Source: Streptomyces acidicola (GTDB lineage: Bacteria > Actinomycetota > Actinomycetes > Streptomycetales > Streptomycetaceae). Taken from it: a stretch of DNA of 64,000 bases. A model generated the notes under the pieces. It made no database searches and had not been told where the DNA came from. It saw nothing but the letters and a program-made list of their open reading frames with translations. The number at the start of each line of letters is the position of its first letter. Positions within the stretch are counted from its first letter, which is position 1. Below are positions 35,215 to 43,917 of this stretch, piece by piece. The stretch spans positions 1-64,000 of the forward strand of contig NZ_VMNX01000014.1 in assembly GCF_009377235.1 (NCBI RefSeq), written 5' to 3'. The translations under genes were made by a program, and so were the position numbers.

Positions 35215-36144
35215 TTACACCGTGGAGCCCCCGTGCACCGCCTCCGCGATCGCGGTGATCGCCTCCGGCCCCACCCGGCAGCACCCGCCGATCAGCCGTG
35301 CCCCGGCCCGCTCCCAGCCGGTCACCTGCTCGGCGGTGAAGGTGGCGCGGCCCGTCCACATGCGGGCCCCGGCGTCCCAGGCCTCCCCGCTGTTCGGGTA
35401 CACCACGACGGGCTTGCCCGTCACGCGGGCCGCCGTCGCGGCGGCGCCCTTCACGTCCTCGGGGGCGCAGCAGTTCACGCCGACCGCGACGATCTCGTCC
35501 ACGTCGGTGGCGAGGGCGAACGCCTCCTCCAGCGGCTGGCCGGCGCGGGTGCGGTCGCCGGCGACCGTGTACGACAGCCACGCGGGCACGCCCAGGCCGC
35601 GTACCGCCCGCAGCAGCGCCTCGGCCTCCTCGGTGTCGGGGACGGTCTCCAGGGCGAGGGCGTCCGGCCCGGCCGCGGCCAGGGCCTCCAGCCGCGGACG
35701 GTGGAAGGCCTCCAGCTCGGCCACCGTGAGGCCGTAGCGGCCCCGGTACTCGGAGCCGTCCGCGAGCATCGCCCCGTACGGGCCCGCGGACGCGGCCACC
35801 CAGAGGTGCCGTGAGACGTCCTTGACCCGTCGGGTCGCCTCGCGCGCCAGCTCCACGCTCAGAGCGAGGAGCTCGGCCGCCCGCTCGCGGGAGATTCCGT
35901 GCCTGGCGAAGCCTTCGAACGTCGCCTGGTAGCTCGCGGTGATCGCCATGTCCGCGCCCGCCTCGTAGTAGGCGAGGTGGGCCTCGGTGACCGCCTCGGG
36001 GCGCTCGGCGAGGAGCCGGGCCGACCAGAGCTCGTCGCTCAGGTCGTGACCGGCGGACTCCAGCTGGTTGGACATGCCGCCGTCGAGGACGAGCGGGCCC
36101 GAGGCGAGCGCGTCGGCGAGGGTGGGGGCGGTGTCGCTGGTCAT
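35215..36144 (-). CDS. mmuM: homocysteine S-methyltransferase
   Basis: This 309-residue protein has the homocysteine-binding TIM barrel of the MmuM/BHMT family. The zinc cysteines are visible in GVNCCAPEDV and in IGGCCRVGPEAI near the C-terminus. It transfers a methyl group from S-methylmethionine (or a similar donor) to homocysteine to form methionine in the cytoplasm. It is alone on its strand, 87 bases past the start of the upstream gene of the amidase pair, and appears unrelated to the sugar genes around it. Confidence 0.92.
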   Translation of the reverse strand: MTSDTAPTLADALASGPLVLDGGMSNQLESAGHDLSDELWSARLLAERPEAVTEAHLAYYEAGADMAITASYQATFEGFARHGISRERAAELLALSVELAREATRRVKDVSRHLWVAASAGPYGAMLADGSEYRGRYGLTVAELEAFHRPRLEALAAAGPDALALETVPDTEEAEALLRAVRGLGVPAWLSYTVAGDRTRAGQPLEEAFALATDVDEIVAVGVNCCAPEDVKGAAATAARVTGKPVVVYPNSGEAWDAGARMWTGRATFTAEQVTGWERAGARLIGGCCRVGPEAITAIAEAVHGGSTV

Positions 36145-36216
36145 GTCTCGACGCTAGCCGAAGCGGGGCTTGGCGTCGGAACGTCTCCACCGCGCTCGCA
36201 GTCGCGAGCCGTATCG

Positions 36217-36258
36217 CCGGCACCGGCACCGGCACCGGCACCGGCACCGGCACCGGCA
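36217..36258. repeat. hexanucleotide microsatellite (CACCGG)7
   Basis: Seven head-to-tail copies of a 6-bp GC-rich unit lie in the divergent promoter region between mmuM (start 36144) and the GH43 gene (start 36438). Copy number could vary by slippage. Confidence 0.9.
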
Positions 36259-36437
36259 ACACCGGCACCAGCCCGCGCTCGACGCGTCTTTGTCCCGTCC
36301 GACCCGTTGACCTCGCCGTAACACGCCCTTACCTTTTCGGCGTTCGGAATGACAGATCTTGTGCGATATGCCGAACCAGCTCGAACGTTTCTGTTCTCTT
36401 TTGTGTCTGCTGGGTTCCCCACTCCGCGAGAGGCAGT

Positions 36438-37538
36438 GTGCACATGAGCCGCGAGGACGACCTGTCCGTACTCCCCGACCGACGACTGCTACTGAAGGGC
36501 GCCCTCGCCGCGGGCGCCCTCACCGCGATACCGACCGTGGCGCAGGCCGCGACATCGACGGCGGGCGCCGGGGCGGCCGCGCCGTACGCCAACCCGCTCG
36601 TCCGCAACCGAGCCGACCCGTACATCCACCGCCACACCGACGGCCGTTACTACTTCACGGCCACGTCCCCCGAGTACGACCGGATCATCCTGCGCAGATC
36701 CCGCACCCTGCGCGGCATCGCGACCGCCGACGAGACGGTCGTCTGGCGCAAGCACGCCACCGGAGTCATGGGCGCGCACATCTGGGCGCCGGAGATCCAC
36801 CACATCGACGGCAAGTGGTACATCTACTTCGCCTCCGCGCCCGCCGAGGACATCTGGGCGATCCGCATCTGGGTCCTGGAGAACTCCCACCCGGACCCCT
36901 TCAGGGGCGCCTGGGTCGAGCGTGGCCGGCTCAGTACGGCCTGGGAGACCTTCTCCCTCGACGCCACCACCTTCACCCACCGCGGCACCCGCTACCTCGC
37001 CTGGGCCCAGCACGAACCCGGCATGGACAACAACACCGCGATCTGGCTGTCGGAGATGGCCGACCCGCTGACCCTGACGGGCCCCCAAGTCCGGCTCACC
37101 ACACCGGAGTACGACTGGGAGACCATCGGCTTCAAGGTCAACGAGGGCCCCTCGGTCATCAAGCGGAACGGTCGCCTCTTCATGTCGTACTCGGCGAGCG
37201 CGACCGACTTCAACTACTGCATGGGCCTGCTCACCGTCGACGCCGACGCCGACCTCATGAACCCCGCGAACTGGTCGAAGTCACCGACCCCGGTGTTCAC
37301 CAGCAACGACACCACCAAGCAGTACGGCCCCGGCCACAACTGCTTCACGGTCGCCGAGGACGGCCGCACCGACGTCCTCGTCTACCACGCCCGCCAGTAC
37401 AAGGAGATCGACGGCGACCCGCTGAACGACCCCAACCGCCACACCCGCATCCAGCGCCTCGGCTGGAAGGCCGACGGCACACCGGACTTCGGCATCCCGG
37501 TCGCCGACACCCCCACCCACGAATCGCAGGGAGCGTGA
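36438..37538 (+). CDS. secreted GH43-family glycosidase
   Basis: This protein of about 366 residues has a signal (PDRRLLLKGALAAGALTAIP) with a twin-arginine pair and a GH43 propeller. The base Asp is in NRADPYIH, a pKa-modulating Asp in FSLDATTF and the acid Glu in NEGPSVI. It likely removes arabinose (or a related sugar) from pectic or arabinogalactan side chains outside the cell. The GTG at 36438 and the ATG at 36444 are both possible; GAGAGG lies 4 or 10 bases upstream respectively. The next gene starts 4 bases after its stop, so they form an operon. Confidence 0.88.
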   Translation: MHMSREDDLSVLPDRRLLLKGALAAGALTAIPTVAQAATSTAGAGAAAPYANPLVRNRADPYIHRHTDGRYYFTATSPEYDRIILRRSRTLRGIATADETVVWRKHATGVMGAHIWAPEIHHIDGKWYIYFASAPAEDIWAIRIWVLENSHPDPFRGAWVERGRLSTAWETFSLDATTFTHRGTRYLAWAQHEPGMDNNTAIWLSEMADPLTLTGPQVRLTTPEYDWETIGFKVNEGPSVIKRNGRLFMSYSASATDFNYCMGLLTVDADADLMNPANWSKSPTPVFTSNDTTKQYGPGHNCFTVAEDGRTDVLVYHARQYKEIDGDPLNDPNRHTRIQRLGWKADGTPDFGIPVADTPTHESQGA

Positions 37539-37542
37539 CCAC

Positions 37543-38955
37543 ATGAGACGTGCGTACGCGATCCTCCTCGCCCTCGCTCTGGCGCTGGCAGGGGCGCTCG
37601 TCACCGCCGGCCCGGCCCAGGCCGCGCCTCAGACCCTCACCAACGGCACGCAGTTCACCGACACTTCGGGCAACCCCGTGCAGGCCCATGGCGGCGGGGT
37701 CATCAAGGTCGGCTCCTACTACTACTGGTTCGGCGAGAACCGCAACGCCGACAACACCTTCCGGTACGTGGACGCCTACCGCTCCACCGACCTGAAGAAC
37801 TGGGAGTTCCGCAACCACGTCCTGACCCAGTCCAGCGCCTCCGAGCTGGCCAGGGCCAACATCGAGCGGCCGAAGGTCATGTACAACGCGTCCACCGGCA
37901 AGTTCGTGATGTGGATGCACAAGGAGAACGGCACCGACTACAGCGAGGCCCGCGCCGCCGTCGCCGTCTCGGACACCGTCGACGGCAACTACACCTGGCA
38001 GGGCAGCTTCCGCCCGCTCGGTCAGCACATGTCCCGTGACATCACGGTCTTCGTGGACACCGACGGCGCCGGCTACATGATCTCCGCCGCCCGTGAGAAC
38101 TACGACCTGCAGATCTACCGGCTCACCGCCGACTACACCGGCATCGCGAGCCTGGTCGCCAATCCCTGGCCAGGCGGCCATCGCGAGGCCCCGGCGTTGT
38201 TCAAGCGGGGCGGTGTCTACTTCATGCTGACGTCGGGCGCGACCGGCTGGAGCCCCAACCAGCAGCAGTACGCCACCGCCACCAGCATCGCGGGCCCGTG
38301 GACCGCCATGGCGAACGTCGGTGACTCGACGACGTACGGTTCGCAGACCGCGTACGTCCTTCCCGTGCAGGGCAGTTCGGGCACCTCGTACCTCTACATG
38401 GGCGACCGCTGGGGCAACTCCTTCGGCGGGACCGTCAACGACTCCCGTTATGTGTGGCTGCCGCTGACCTTCCCGAGCTCGACCACGATGTCCATGTCCT
38501 GGTCGCCGGAGGTCACCGTCGACACGGCCGCGGGGACGATCACCGGCACGAGCGCCACGTACAACACGCTGATCGCCCGCCACTCCTCCAAGTGCGCCGA
38601 CGTGACCAGCCAGTCCCTGTGGGCGGGCGCCCAGATCAAGCAGTACACCTGCAACGGCGGCAACAACCAGAAGTACTGGTTCAAGTCCGCCGGCAGCGGC
38701 TACTACCAGCTGATGGTGCGGAACAGCTCCCTGTGCGTGCAGGAGAACGCCTCCACCGTCACCCAGGAGAACTGCGACTCCTCGGCCACGGGCCAGCAGT
38801 GGTCGCTCACCACCACCGGCTCCTACGTGAACATCAAGTCCCGCGCGACAGGGGAGTGCCTGGACGTGAATGGTGCGTCCACCGCCGACTCAGCCGCCCT
38901 CATCACGTATGCGTGCAACAGCGGCACGAACCAGCAGTGGACACGGGGTACGTGA
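37543..38955 (+). CDS. secreted GH43 (exo-beta-1,3-galactanase-like) with ricin-type CBM13
   Basis: This 470-residue protein has a Sec signal (RRAYAILLALALALAGALV), an N-terminal GH43 propeller (VQAHGGGVIKVGSYYYWFGE, NIERPKVMYN, SRDITVFVDTDG) and a C-terminal beta-trefoil of about 130 residues with repeated QQW/NQ(K/Q) motifs (SKCADVTSQS, SLCVQENAS, GECLDVNGAS). The propeller resembles subfamily 24 exo-beta-1,3-galactanases, which trim arabinogalactan main chains; the trefoil would bind galactan. It is encoded right after another GH43 gene and ends at a strong hairpin. Confidence 0.87.
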   Translation: MRRAYAILLALALALAGALVTAGPAQAAPQTLTNGTQFTDTSGNPVQAHGGGVIKVGSYYYWFGENRNADNTFRYVDAYRSTDLKNWEFRNHVLTQSSASELARANIERPKVMYNASTGKFVMWMHKENGTDYSEARAAVAVSDTVDGNYTWQGSFRPLGQHMSRDITVFVDTDGAGYMISAARENYDLQIYRLTADYTGIASLVANPWPGGHREAPALFKRGGVYFMLTSGATGWSPNQQQYATATSIAGPWTAMANVGDSTTYGSQTAYVLPVQGSSGTSYLYMGDRWGNSFGGTVNDSRYVWLPLTFPSSTTMSMSWSPEVTVDTAAGTITGTSATYNTLIARHSSKCADVTSQSLWAGAQIKQYTCNGGNNQKYWFKSAGSGYYQLMVRNSSLCVQENASTVTQENCDSSATGQQWSLTTTGSYVNIKSRATGECLDVNGASTADSAALITYACNSGTNQQWTRGT

Positions 38956-38970
38956 TCCGACGCCAGGTAC

Positions 38971-39004
38971 GAGGTCGGCGGTCAGGTGCAAGACCGCCGA
39001 CCTC
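38971..39004 (+). terminator. strong hairpin terminator
   Basis: A perfect 13-bp inverted repeat (GAGGTCGGCGGTC and its complement) with an 8-base loop lies 15 bases after the GH43-CBM13 stop codon. Confidence 0.8.
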
Positions 39005-39008
39005 TATG

Positions 39009-39016
39009 AAAGCGCT
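39009..39016. promoter_or_regulatory. candidate LacI-type operator (AAGCGCTT)
   Basis: ATGAAAGCGCTTGCC lies 57 bases upstream of the acetylesterase start, with the core shared with 16230 and 32909. Confidence 0.5.
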
Positions 39017-39072
39017 TGCCGGACGGTGTACGGTCCTCCGCCGGGACTGGCCGTCCGTCGTGAGGAGCCGCA

Positions 39073-40116
39073 ATGAGACGTTTCACCGTCGCCGCGCTGA
39101 CGGCGGCGACCCTGGGCACCGTCCTGTCGGCCGTACCGGCGCAGGCGCTCCCGGGGAGTCCCACCTCGGGTCCGGAGAACTGCACCGCCACCGCCTGCCA
39201 CTTCGACGTCGCGCCCGGCACGTACGACGTGACGGTCCTCCTCGGCGGCGAGAGCGCGGCGAGCACCGGCATCGCCGGTGAGACCCGGCGTTCGCTCCTG
39301 CCCGAGACGGTCACCGCGGCGGGGGAGCGCGTGGCCCGCAGCTTCACCGTGAACGTCCGCACCCCCGAGGGCGAGCCCACCGGCGTCGAGGGCACGCCGG
39401 GCTTGGACCTGGTGCTCGGCGGCTCGGCGCCCGCACTCGCCGACATCCGCGTAGCCCCCGCCCGGCACGCCCGCCAGATCTTCCTCGTCGGCGACTCCAC
39501 CTCCTGCGACCAGCCCGGCGACCCGTACTCCGGCTGGGGCCAGCAGCTCCCCCAGTACCTCCGCAAGGGCCTGTCCGTCGCCAACTACGCGGACTCCGGC
39601 GAGAGCACGGTCTCCTACCTCGCGGACCCCCGGCTGTGGGGCACCGTCCAGCCGCTGATCCGCCCCGGTGACCTGGTCCTCGTCCAACTCGCCCACAACG
39701 ACAAGCAGACCGACGAGGCGACGTACCGGGCGAACCTGGAGACACTGGTGGCGGGTGTCCGCGAGAAGGGCGGCGAGCCGGTCCTTCTCACCCCGATCGT
39801 CCGTCGCTGGTTCAACGCGGACGGCACACTGAACAACGACACCGCGCTGCTCGTGAACGGCCTCGGCGTGAACCACCCTGCGGTCACCCGCTCGGTCGCG
39901 GCGGACAAGGGCGTCCCCCTGATCGACCTGACCGCCAGGACGAAGGCGCTCGTCGAATCGCTGGGTGTGGAAGCCTCCAAGTCGGTGTACTTGTACAACG
40001 AGAAGCGCGACAACACGCACACCTCCGTCCACGGCGCGACGCTCTACGCGGGCCTCGTCCGCGACGAACTCGTGGCCCAGCACCTGGTGCCCGAGGGCAG
40101 GGTGCGGCTGCGATAA
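39073..40116 (+). CDS. secreted rhamnogalacturonan acetylesterase-like SGNH hydrolase (CE12)
   Basis: This 347-residue protein has a Sec signal (RRFTVAALTAATLGTVLSAV) and an SGNH-hydrolase domain. The nucleophile is in FLVGDSTSCD, the oxyanion Gly and Asn in ANYADSGES and VQLAHNDKQT, and the catalytic Asp/His in DNTHTSVHG. This layout and the QIFLVGDST start fit CE12 rhamnogalacturonan acetylesterases, which strip acetyl groups so that lyases and hydrolases can cut the backbone. It has its own promoter region and terminator. Confidence 0.88.
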   Translation: MRRFTVAALTAATLGTVLSAVPAQALPGSPTSGPENCTATACHFDVAPGTYDVTVLLGGESAASTGIAGETRRSLLPETVTAAGERVARSFTVNVRTPEGEPTGVEGTPGLDLVLGGSAPALADIRVAPARHARQIFLVGDSTSCDQPGDPYSGWGQQLPQYLRKGLSVANYADSGESTVSYLADPRLWGTVQPLIRPGDLVLVQLAHNDKQTDEATYRANLETLVAGVREKGGEPVLLTPIVRRWFNADGTLNNDTALLVNGLGVNHPAVTRSVAADKGVPLIDLTARTKALVESLGVEASKSVYLYNEKRDNTHTSVHGATLYAGLVRDELVAQHLVPEGRVRLR

Positions 40117-40119
40117 GCC

Positions 40120-40155
40120 CCTGGGGCGCCCCGACCGGAACCGGGGCGCCCCAGG
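40120..40155 (+). terminator. strong hairpin terminator
   Basis: CCTGGGGCGCCCC (40120-40132) pairs perfectly with 40143-40155 across a 10-base loop, three bases after the acetylesterase stop codon. Confidence 0.85.
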
Positions 40156-40159
40156 TCTG

Positions 40160-40260
40160 TGCCCGGACGCCTGGACGCAGGCCTGAGTGAGGGCCTGAAT
40201 GCAGGCCAGGACACAGGCTAGGAAACAGGCCAGGACAGAGACCAGGACGCCTGGACCGAC
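40160..40260. repeat. degenerate short repeats upstream of the DUF2264 gene
   Basis: Imperfect copies of a (A/G)GGCC(A/T)G(G/A)A(C/T) motif recur about six times at 11-14 base spacing. No gene or clear operator is visible in them. Confidence 0.5.
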
Positions 40261-40279
40261 GCAAGACAGGAAGCCCCCG

Positions 40280-42016
40280 ATGCCCCCCGTGTCCTCCGAG
40301 CCCCATGACCACGAGCCCCACGAGCCCCACGCCGACCGGACCCTCAGCCCGTACACCGGCTTCACCCGCGCCCACTGGGAGGCAGCCGCCGACTCCCTGC
40401 TCGCCGCGGTGGAGCCGTACGCGACCGCCGACGGTGCCCTGTACCACCTGCCCGGCGACCGCACGAGCTGGTCCGGCCGGCTCTCCGACGGCCTGGAGGG
40501 CTACGCCCGCACCCTGCTGCTGGCCGCCTTCCGCCGGGACGAGAAGGCACTCCAGCGGTACGGGGACGGCCTCGCGGCCGGAGTCTCCGGCGTCTGGCCG
40601 CGCATCGAGGACCGTGGCCAGCCCCTCGTGGAGGCGGCGTCGATCGCCCTCGCGCTGCGCCTGACCCGGCCCCTGCTGTGGGACCGCCTCGACGACGCCG
40701 TGCAGCAGCGTGCGGCGGACTGGCTGGGCGACGCCCTCACGGCCGAACCCTGGCCCTGCAACTGGGAGTTGTTCCCAGTGACGGTCGGCGGGTTCCTCGC
40801 CGACATCGGCCACGAGACGGACGCGTCCCACCGGGCGGTCGACCGCGGCCTGGAGCGCATCGAGCAGTGGTACGTCGGCGACGGCTGGTACACGGACGGC
40901 GACGGCCGGAAGTTCGACTACTACAACGGCTGGGCGATGCACCTGTACCCGGTGCTGCACGCCTGGCTGGCGGACGACGAACGCCTCCTGGACCTGTACG
41001 GCGGCAGGCTCTCGACCCATCTCGCGGACTACGCCCGCCTGTTCGGCGGCGACGGCGCGCCCATGCATCAGGGCCGCTCCCTGACGTACCGCTTCGCGAC
41101 AACGGCACCGCTGTGGCTGGGCGCCCTCACGGGCCGTACGCCGATGCCGCCGGGGCAGACGCGGCGGCTGGCGTCGGGCACGCTGAAGTACTTCCTCGAC
41201 GGCGGAGCCGTGGACGACCGCGGCCTGCTGACGCTGGGCTGGCGCGGGCCCGACTCCGCCGTCCTGCAGGGCTATTCGGGACCGGCCTCCCCGTACTGGG
41301 CGAGCAAGGGGTTCCTGGGCCTGCTGCTGCCCGAGGACCACGAGGTGTGGACGGCGACGGAGGAGCCCGGTCCGGTGGAGCGGGCGGACGAGGTGCGGCC
41401 GGTCGGCCCGCCCAACTGGCTGCTCCAGGCGACCCGTTCCGACGGCCTGGTCCGCCTCCACAACCACGGCAGCGAGGACGTCCGCTACGACCCGTACTAC
41501 ACGCGGCTCGCGTACTCGACGGTGACGGAGCCGTCGGGGGAGTACGACAACAGCGTGTTCGTGAGCGAGGACCCGAGCCGCACCGGTATCGAGCCGCTGG
41601 GGGTGGGCGACGGCTGGGTGGCCTCGCTCCACACGGCGGCCCACGGCGCCCGGATCACGAGCCTCGTGCTGGCCGAGGGCGCGGTGGAGGTACGGGCGTT
41701 CCGTGTGTCGGGGGCGCCCGAAGGAACGTCGGTGCGCGTCACGGGATGGGCGGCGAGGGGTGGCGCGCGGGCCGAACTACGGTCCGCCCACGGCCTGTTG
41801 GACTCACCCGACGGTCTGACGGGTGTCACGGCGGGCGCACACACCGTCTTCGTGGCCCTCGCCCGCCTCACCGCGGAGCCGGACCCCGTACCGCTGGAGG
41901 AGTCGGTCTCGGTACACGTGGACGGGACGACGGACGAGATCCACGTCCGTTGGAGTGGGGGGCCGGAGGTGCGGGCCCGGTTCGAGGACGGCACGGTCGT
42001 GGTCGCGGGCGCGTGA
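40280..42016 (+). CDS. DUF2264-domain protein
   Basis: This 578-residue cytoplasmic protein matches DUF2264 (PF10022): SDGLEGYARTLLLAAFR, EPWPCNWELFPVTVGGFL, GWYTDGDGRKFDYYNGWAMH and APMHQGRSLTYRFAT are its conserved blocks on an alpha/alpha toroid, followed by a beta-sandwich. Members have been tied to plant-polysaccharide breakdown and, from memory, to glucuronidase family GH154; this should be checked. The ATG at 40280 has AGGAAG upstream. It is the last gene of the polysaccharide locus. Confidence 0.82.
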   Translation: MPPVSSEPHDHEPHEPHADRTLSPYTGFTRAHWEAAADSLLAAVEPYATADGALYHLPGDRTSWSGRLSDGLEGYARTLLLAAFRRDEKALQRYGDGLAAGVSGVWPRIEDRGQPLVEAASIALALRLTRPLLWDRLDDAVQQRAADWLGDALTAEPWPCNWELFPVTVGGFLADIGHETDASHRAVDRGLERIEQWYVGDGWYTDGDGRKFDYYNGWAMHLYPVLHAWLADDERLLDLYGGRLSTHLADYARLFGGDGAPMHQGRSLTYRFATTAPLWLGALTGRTPMPPGQTRRLASGTLKYFLDGGAVDDRGLLTLGWRGPDSAVLQGYSGPASPYWASKGFLGLLLPEDHEVWTATEEPGPVERADEVRPVGPPNWLLQATRSDGLVRLHNHGSEDVRYDPYYTRLAYSTVTEPSGEYDNSVFVSEDPSRTGIEPLGVGDGWVASLHTAAHGARITSLVLAEGAVEVRAFRVSGAPEGTSVRVTGWAARGGARAELRSAHGLLDSPDGLTGVTAGAHTVFVALARLTAEPDPVPLEESVSVHVDGTTDEIHVRWSGGPEVRARFEDGTVVVAGA

Positions 42017-42025
42017 GCGCGCCGG

Positions 42026-42448
42026 TCACGACCGCCGGGGCCACGGCAGACGCGTGACGCCGACGAACGTGGCCAGAGCCACCGCCGTCGCGGGAGCGAA
42101 GACGGCGAACTCGCCCCACAGGGACTCCGTGACGGCGGGCACCGCGGCAGACGCGAGCAGGGCGAAGCCCCCGAGCACCAGCCACGCGGCCACGAACGCG
42201 GGCCAGCGGTTCCGCACCCCCTTGATCACCAAATCGAGCATGGGCATCCACACGAAGACCGTCATCAGCACCGGCCGCGCGGCCTCCTCGTCCCAGGTGA
42301 ACTGCGCGAGAAAGGCCCCCACGACCAGGCACCGCAGCCACGCCCTCAGCAGGGGCGGCGCGGGCGCGGGGTCGCGTGGCGTCCCCCGGGGCAGCCAGAA
42401 GAACCGCCGTACGTGCCCGACAACACCGTGCTTCCCCTCGTCGGCCAC
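42026..42448 (-). CDS. small hypothetical membrane protein
   Basis: This 140-residue protein has three to four hydrophobic segments (LRAWLRCLVVGAFLAQF, MTVFVWMPMLDLVI, AFVAAWLVLGGFALLASAA, FAVFAPATAVALATFVGV). The GTG at 42448 follows a strong GGGGAGG. No family is recognised. It lies 9 bases from the convergent DUF2264 stop. Confidence 0.65.
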   Translation of the reverse strand: MADEGKHGVVGHVRRFFWLPRGTPRDPAPAPPLLRAWLRCLVVGAFLAQFTWDEEAARPVLMTVFVWMPMLDLVIKGVRNRWPAFVAAWLVLGGFALLASAAVPAVTESLWGEFAVFAPATAVALATFVGVTRLPWPRRS

Positions 42449-42556
42449 AGCACCGACCTCCCCCCTCCGTGCCTGCACTGTCCCGGAGGTGAGACGCACC
42501 GACCACGGTCGGCGGTTCGGGACGGTTTCTGCCGGAACCGGGCATGAGTGCACGGG

Positions 42557-43162
42557 TCACTCACTCCGCGACTCCTCACCCTCCTCCCCGTGGTCGTTCC
42601 GGGGCCAGTGCTCCAGTGCCACGTGCAGGGCGGCGACGGCCCGGTCCCAGGAGGCCTGTACGTCACGGGGGGCACCGAAGCCGCCGCTCGCCTCCAGCGC
42701 GCAGTAGCCGTGGAAGGTGCTCCGCAGCAGGCGCACGGCGTCCGTGAGGTCGGGCTCGTCGAGGCCGTAGGCGCGCAGCATGCCGTAGGTGATCTCGGCG
42801 GTGCGGCGGAGAGCGGGGGAGTCGGCCACCAGGGCCTGGTCGATCCGGATCTGGGTTGCCGCGTACCGTCCCGGCCGCTCCAGCGCGTACGCGCGGTAGG
42901 CATCGGCGAAGGCGGACAGGGCGTCCTTGCCCGCGCGCCCGGCCACCGCCGCGGCGATACGGTCGATCATCTCGCCCCCGGCCAGGAACGCGACCCGCGT
43001 ACGCAGGTCCTGCAGATTCCTGACATGCGCGTATAGGCTCGCGTCCTTCACCCCGAACCGCCGCGCCAGCGCGGACAGCGTGACGTTCTCGAACCCGACC
43101 TCATCGGCGAGGTCCGCCGCTGCCGCGACGAGGCGGTCGACGGTGAGTCCTGCGCGCGCCAT
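42557..43162 (-). CDS. TetR-family transcriptional regulator
   Basis: This 201-residue protein has a TetR helix-turn-helix (VDRLVAAAADLADEVGFENV then LSALARRFGVKDASLYAHVRN) and a helical ligand domain with a TetR_C_33-like pattern (YRAYALERPGRYAATQI). A perfect 25-bp interrupted palindrome lies 24 bases upstream of its start, so it very likely represses itself. The alpha/beta hydrolase gene upstream ends across the palindrome and could be co-regulated only if a promoter lies elsewhere. Confidence 0.9.
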   Translation of the reverse strand: MARAGLTVDRLVAAAADLADEVGFENVTLSALARRFGVKDASLYAHVRNLQDLRTRVAFLAGGEMIDRIAAAVAGRAGKDALSAFADAYRAYALERPGRYAATQIRIDQALVADSPALRRTAEITYGMLRAYGLDEPDLTDAVRLLRSTFHGYCALEASGGFGAPRDVQASWDRAVAALHVALEHWPRNDHGEEGEESRSE

Positions 43163-43185
43163 GGGTGGTGACCTCCGGACCGAAC

Positions 43186-43210
43186 CTAGGGTGCCTAGGA
43201 CGCACCCTAG
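43186..43210. promoter_or_regulatory. TetR operator (perfect interrupted palindrome)
   Basis: CTAGGGTGC (43186-43194) and GCACCCTAG (43202-43210) are exact complements with 7 bases between. The site covers the tetR promoter region in the 61-base gap after the alpha/beta hydrolase gene. The size and symmetry fit TetR binding sites. Confidence 0.7.
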
Positions 43211-43223
43211 TGCAGACAGGAGG

Positions 43224-43898
43224 CTAGGAGGCCGGTGGTGTCGGCTGGGACGTGGACAGGAACTCCTCCACCGCCGCGCAGAACTCCCGTGGACGGAGCA
43301 CGTGGACCCGGTGGCCCGCCGGGATCGTGACGAGCCGCCCCGCCGGGAAACGGTCGGCCATTGCCGCGATCGCCTGCTGTGGCAGGTGGCTCTCCTCTCC
43401 GCCCGCGACGACCAGCGTCGGGACCGTGATGCCCGGTAGAGCGTCCCACCACGCCGGGTCCGGAGCGTTGAGCCGGTGGACGATCGCGGGGCGGGCCGCC
43501 CAGTCGTAGCCGAGCGGGCCCGAAGGGCGTTGCGGGGAAGGGAGGTCGAGGGGGATCGGTGGTGGGGTCTCCTCCAGGACGAGACGGGTGACCCGGGCAG
43601 GATGGCGGGACGCCAGGAGGTAGGCCACCACCCCGCCCAGGCTGTGTCCGATCAACCCGACGCTCGGCAGGGCGAGTTCGTCGAGGAGGGCGAGGACGTC
43701 GTCTCGCATCAGCTCGAAGGAGTACGTGCCCGGATGCGGGCTGCGGCCGTGGCCGCGCAGGTCCGGTACGAGGACGCGGTGGCGGGTCGCGAAGTGTGCC
43801 GCCACCGCGTCCCAGGCCGTGCCGTCCGATGTGAGGCCGTGCAGCAGGACCAGCGGGGGAGCCTCGGGGCTGCCCGATTCCCGGTGGGCCAGTCGCAT
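43224..43898 (-). CDS. alpha/beta hydrolase
   Basis: This protein of about 224 residues is an alpha/beta-hydrolase with oxyanion region VLLHGLTSDG, nucleophile elbow GHSLGG, an acidic residue late in VVAGGEESH and the His in IPAGHRVHVL. It is cytoplasmic and the substrate is unknown. The ATG at 43898 sits 19 bases after the stop of the jacalin-tailed nuclease-like gene, so they may be co-transcribed. Confidence 0.87.
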   Translation of the reverse strand: MRLAHRESGSPEAPPLVLLHGLTSDGTAWDAVAAHFATRHRVLVPDLRGHGRSPHPGTYSFELMRDDVLALLDELALPSVGLIGHSLGGVVAYLLASRHPARVTRLVLEETPPPIPLDLPSPQRPSGPLGYDWAARPAIVHRLNAPDPAWWDALPGITVPTLVVAGGEESHLPQQAIAAMADRFPAGRLVTIPAGHRVHVLRPREFCAAVEEFLSTSQPTPPAS

Positions 43899-43917
43899 GG
43901 TGCGCACCGTACAGGGC

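Noticed and set aside
36217..36258. CRISPR array
   Set aside because: The repeat is a simple 6-bp tandem unit with no spacers, and no cas genes are present.
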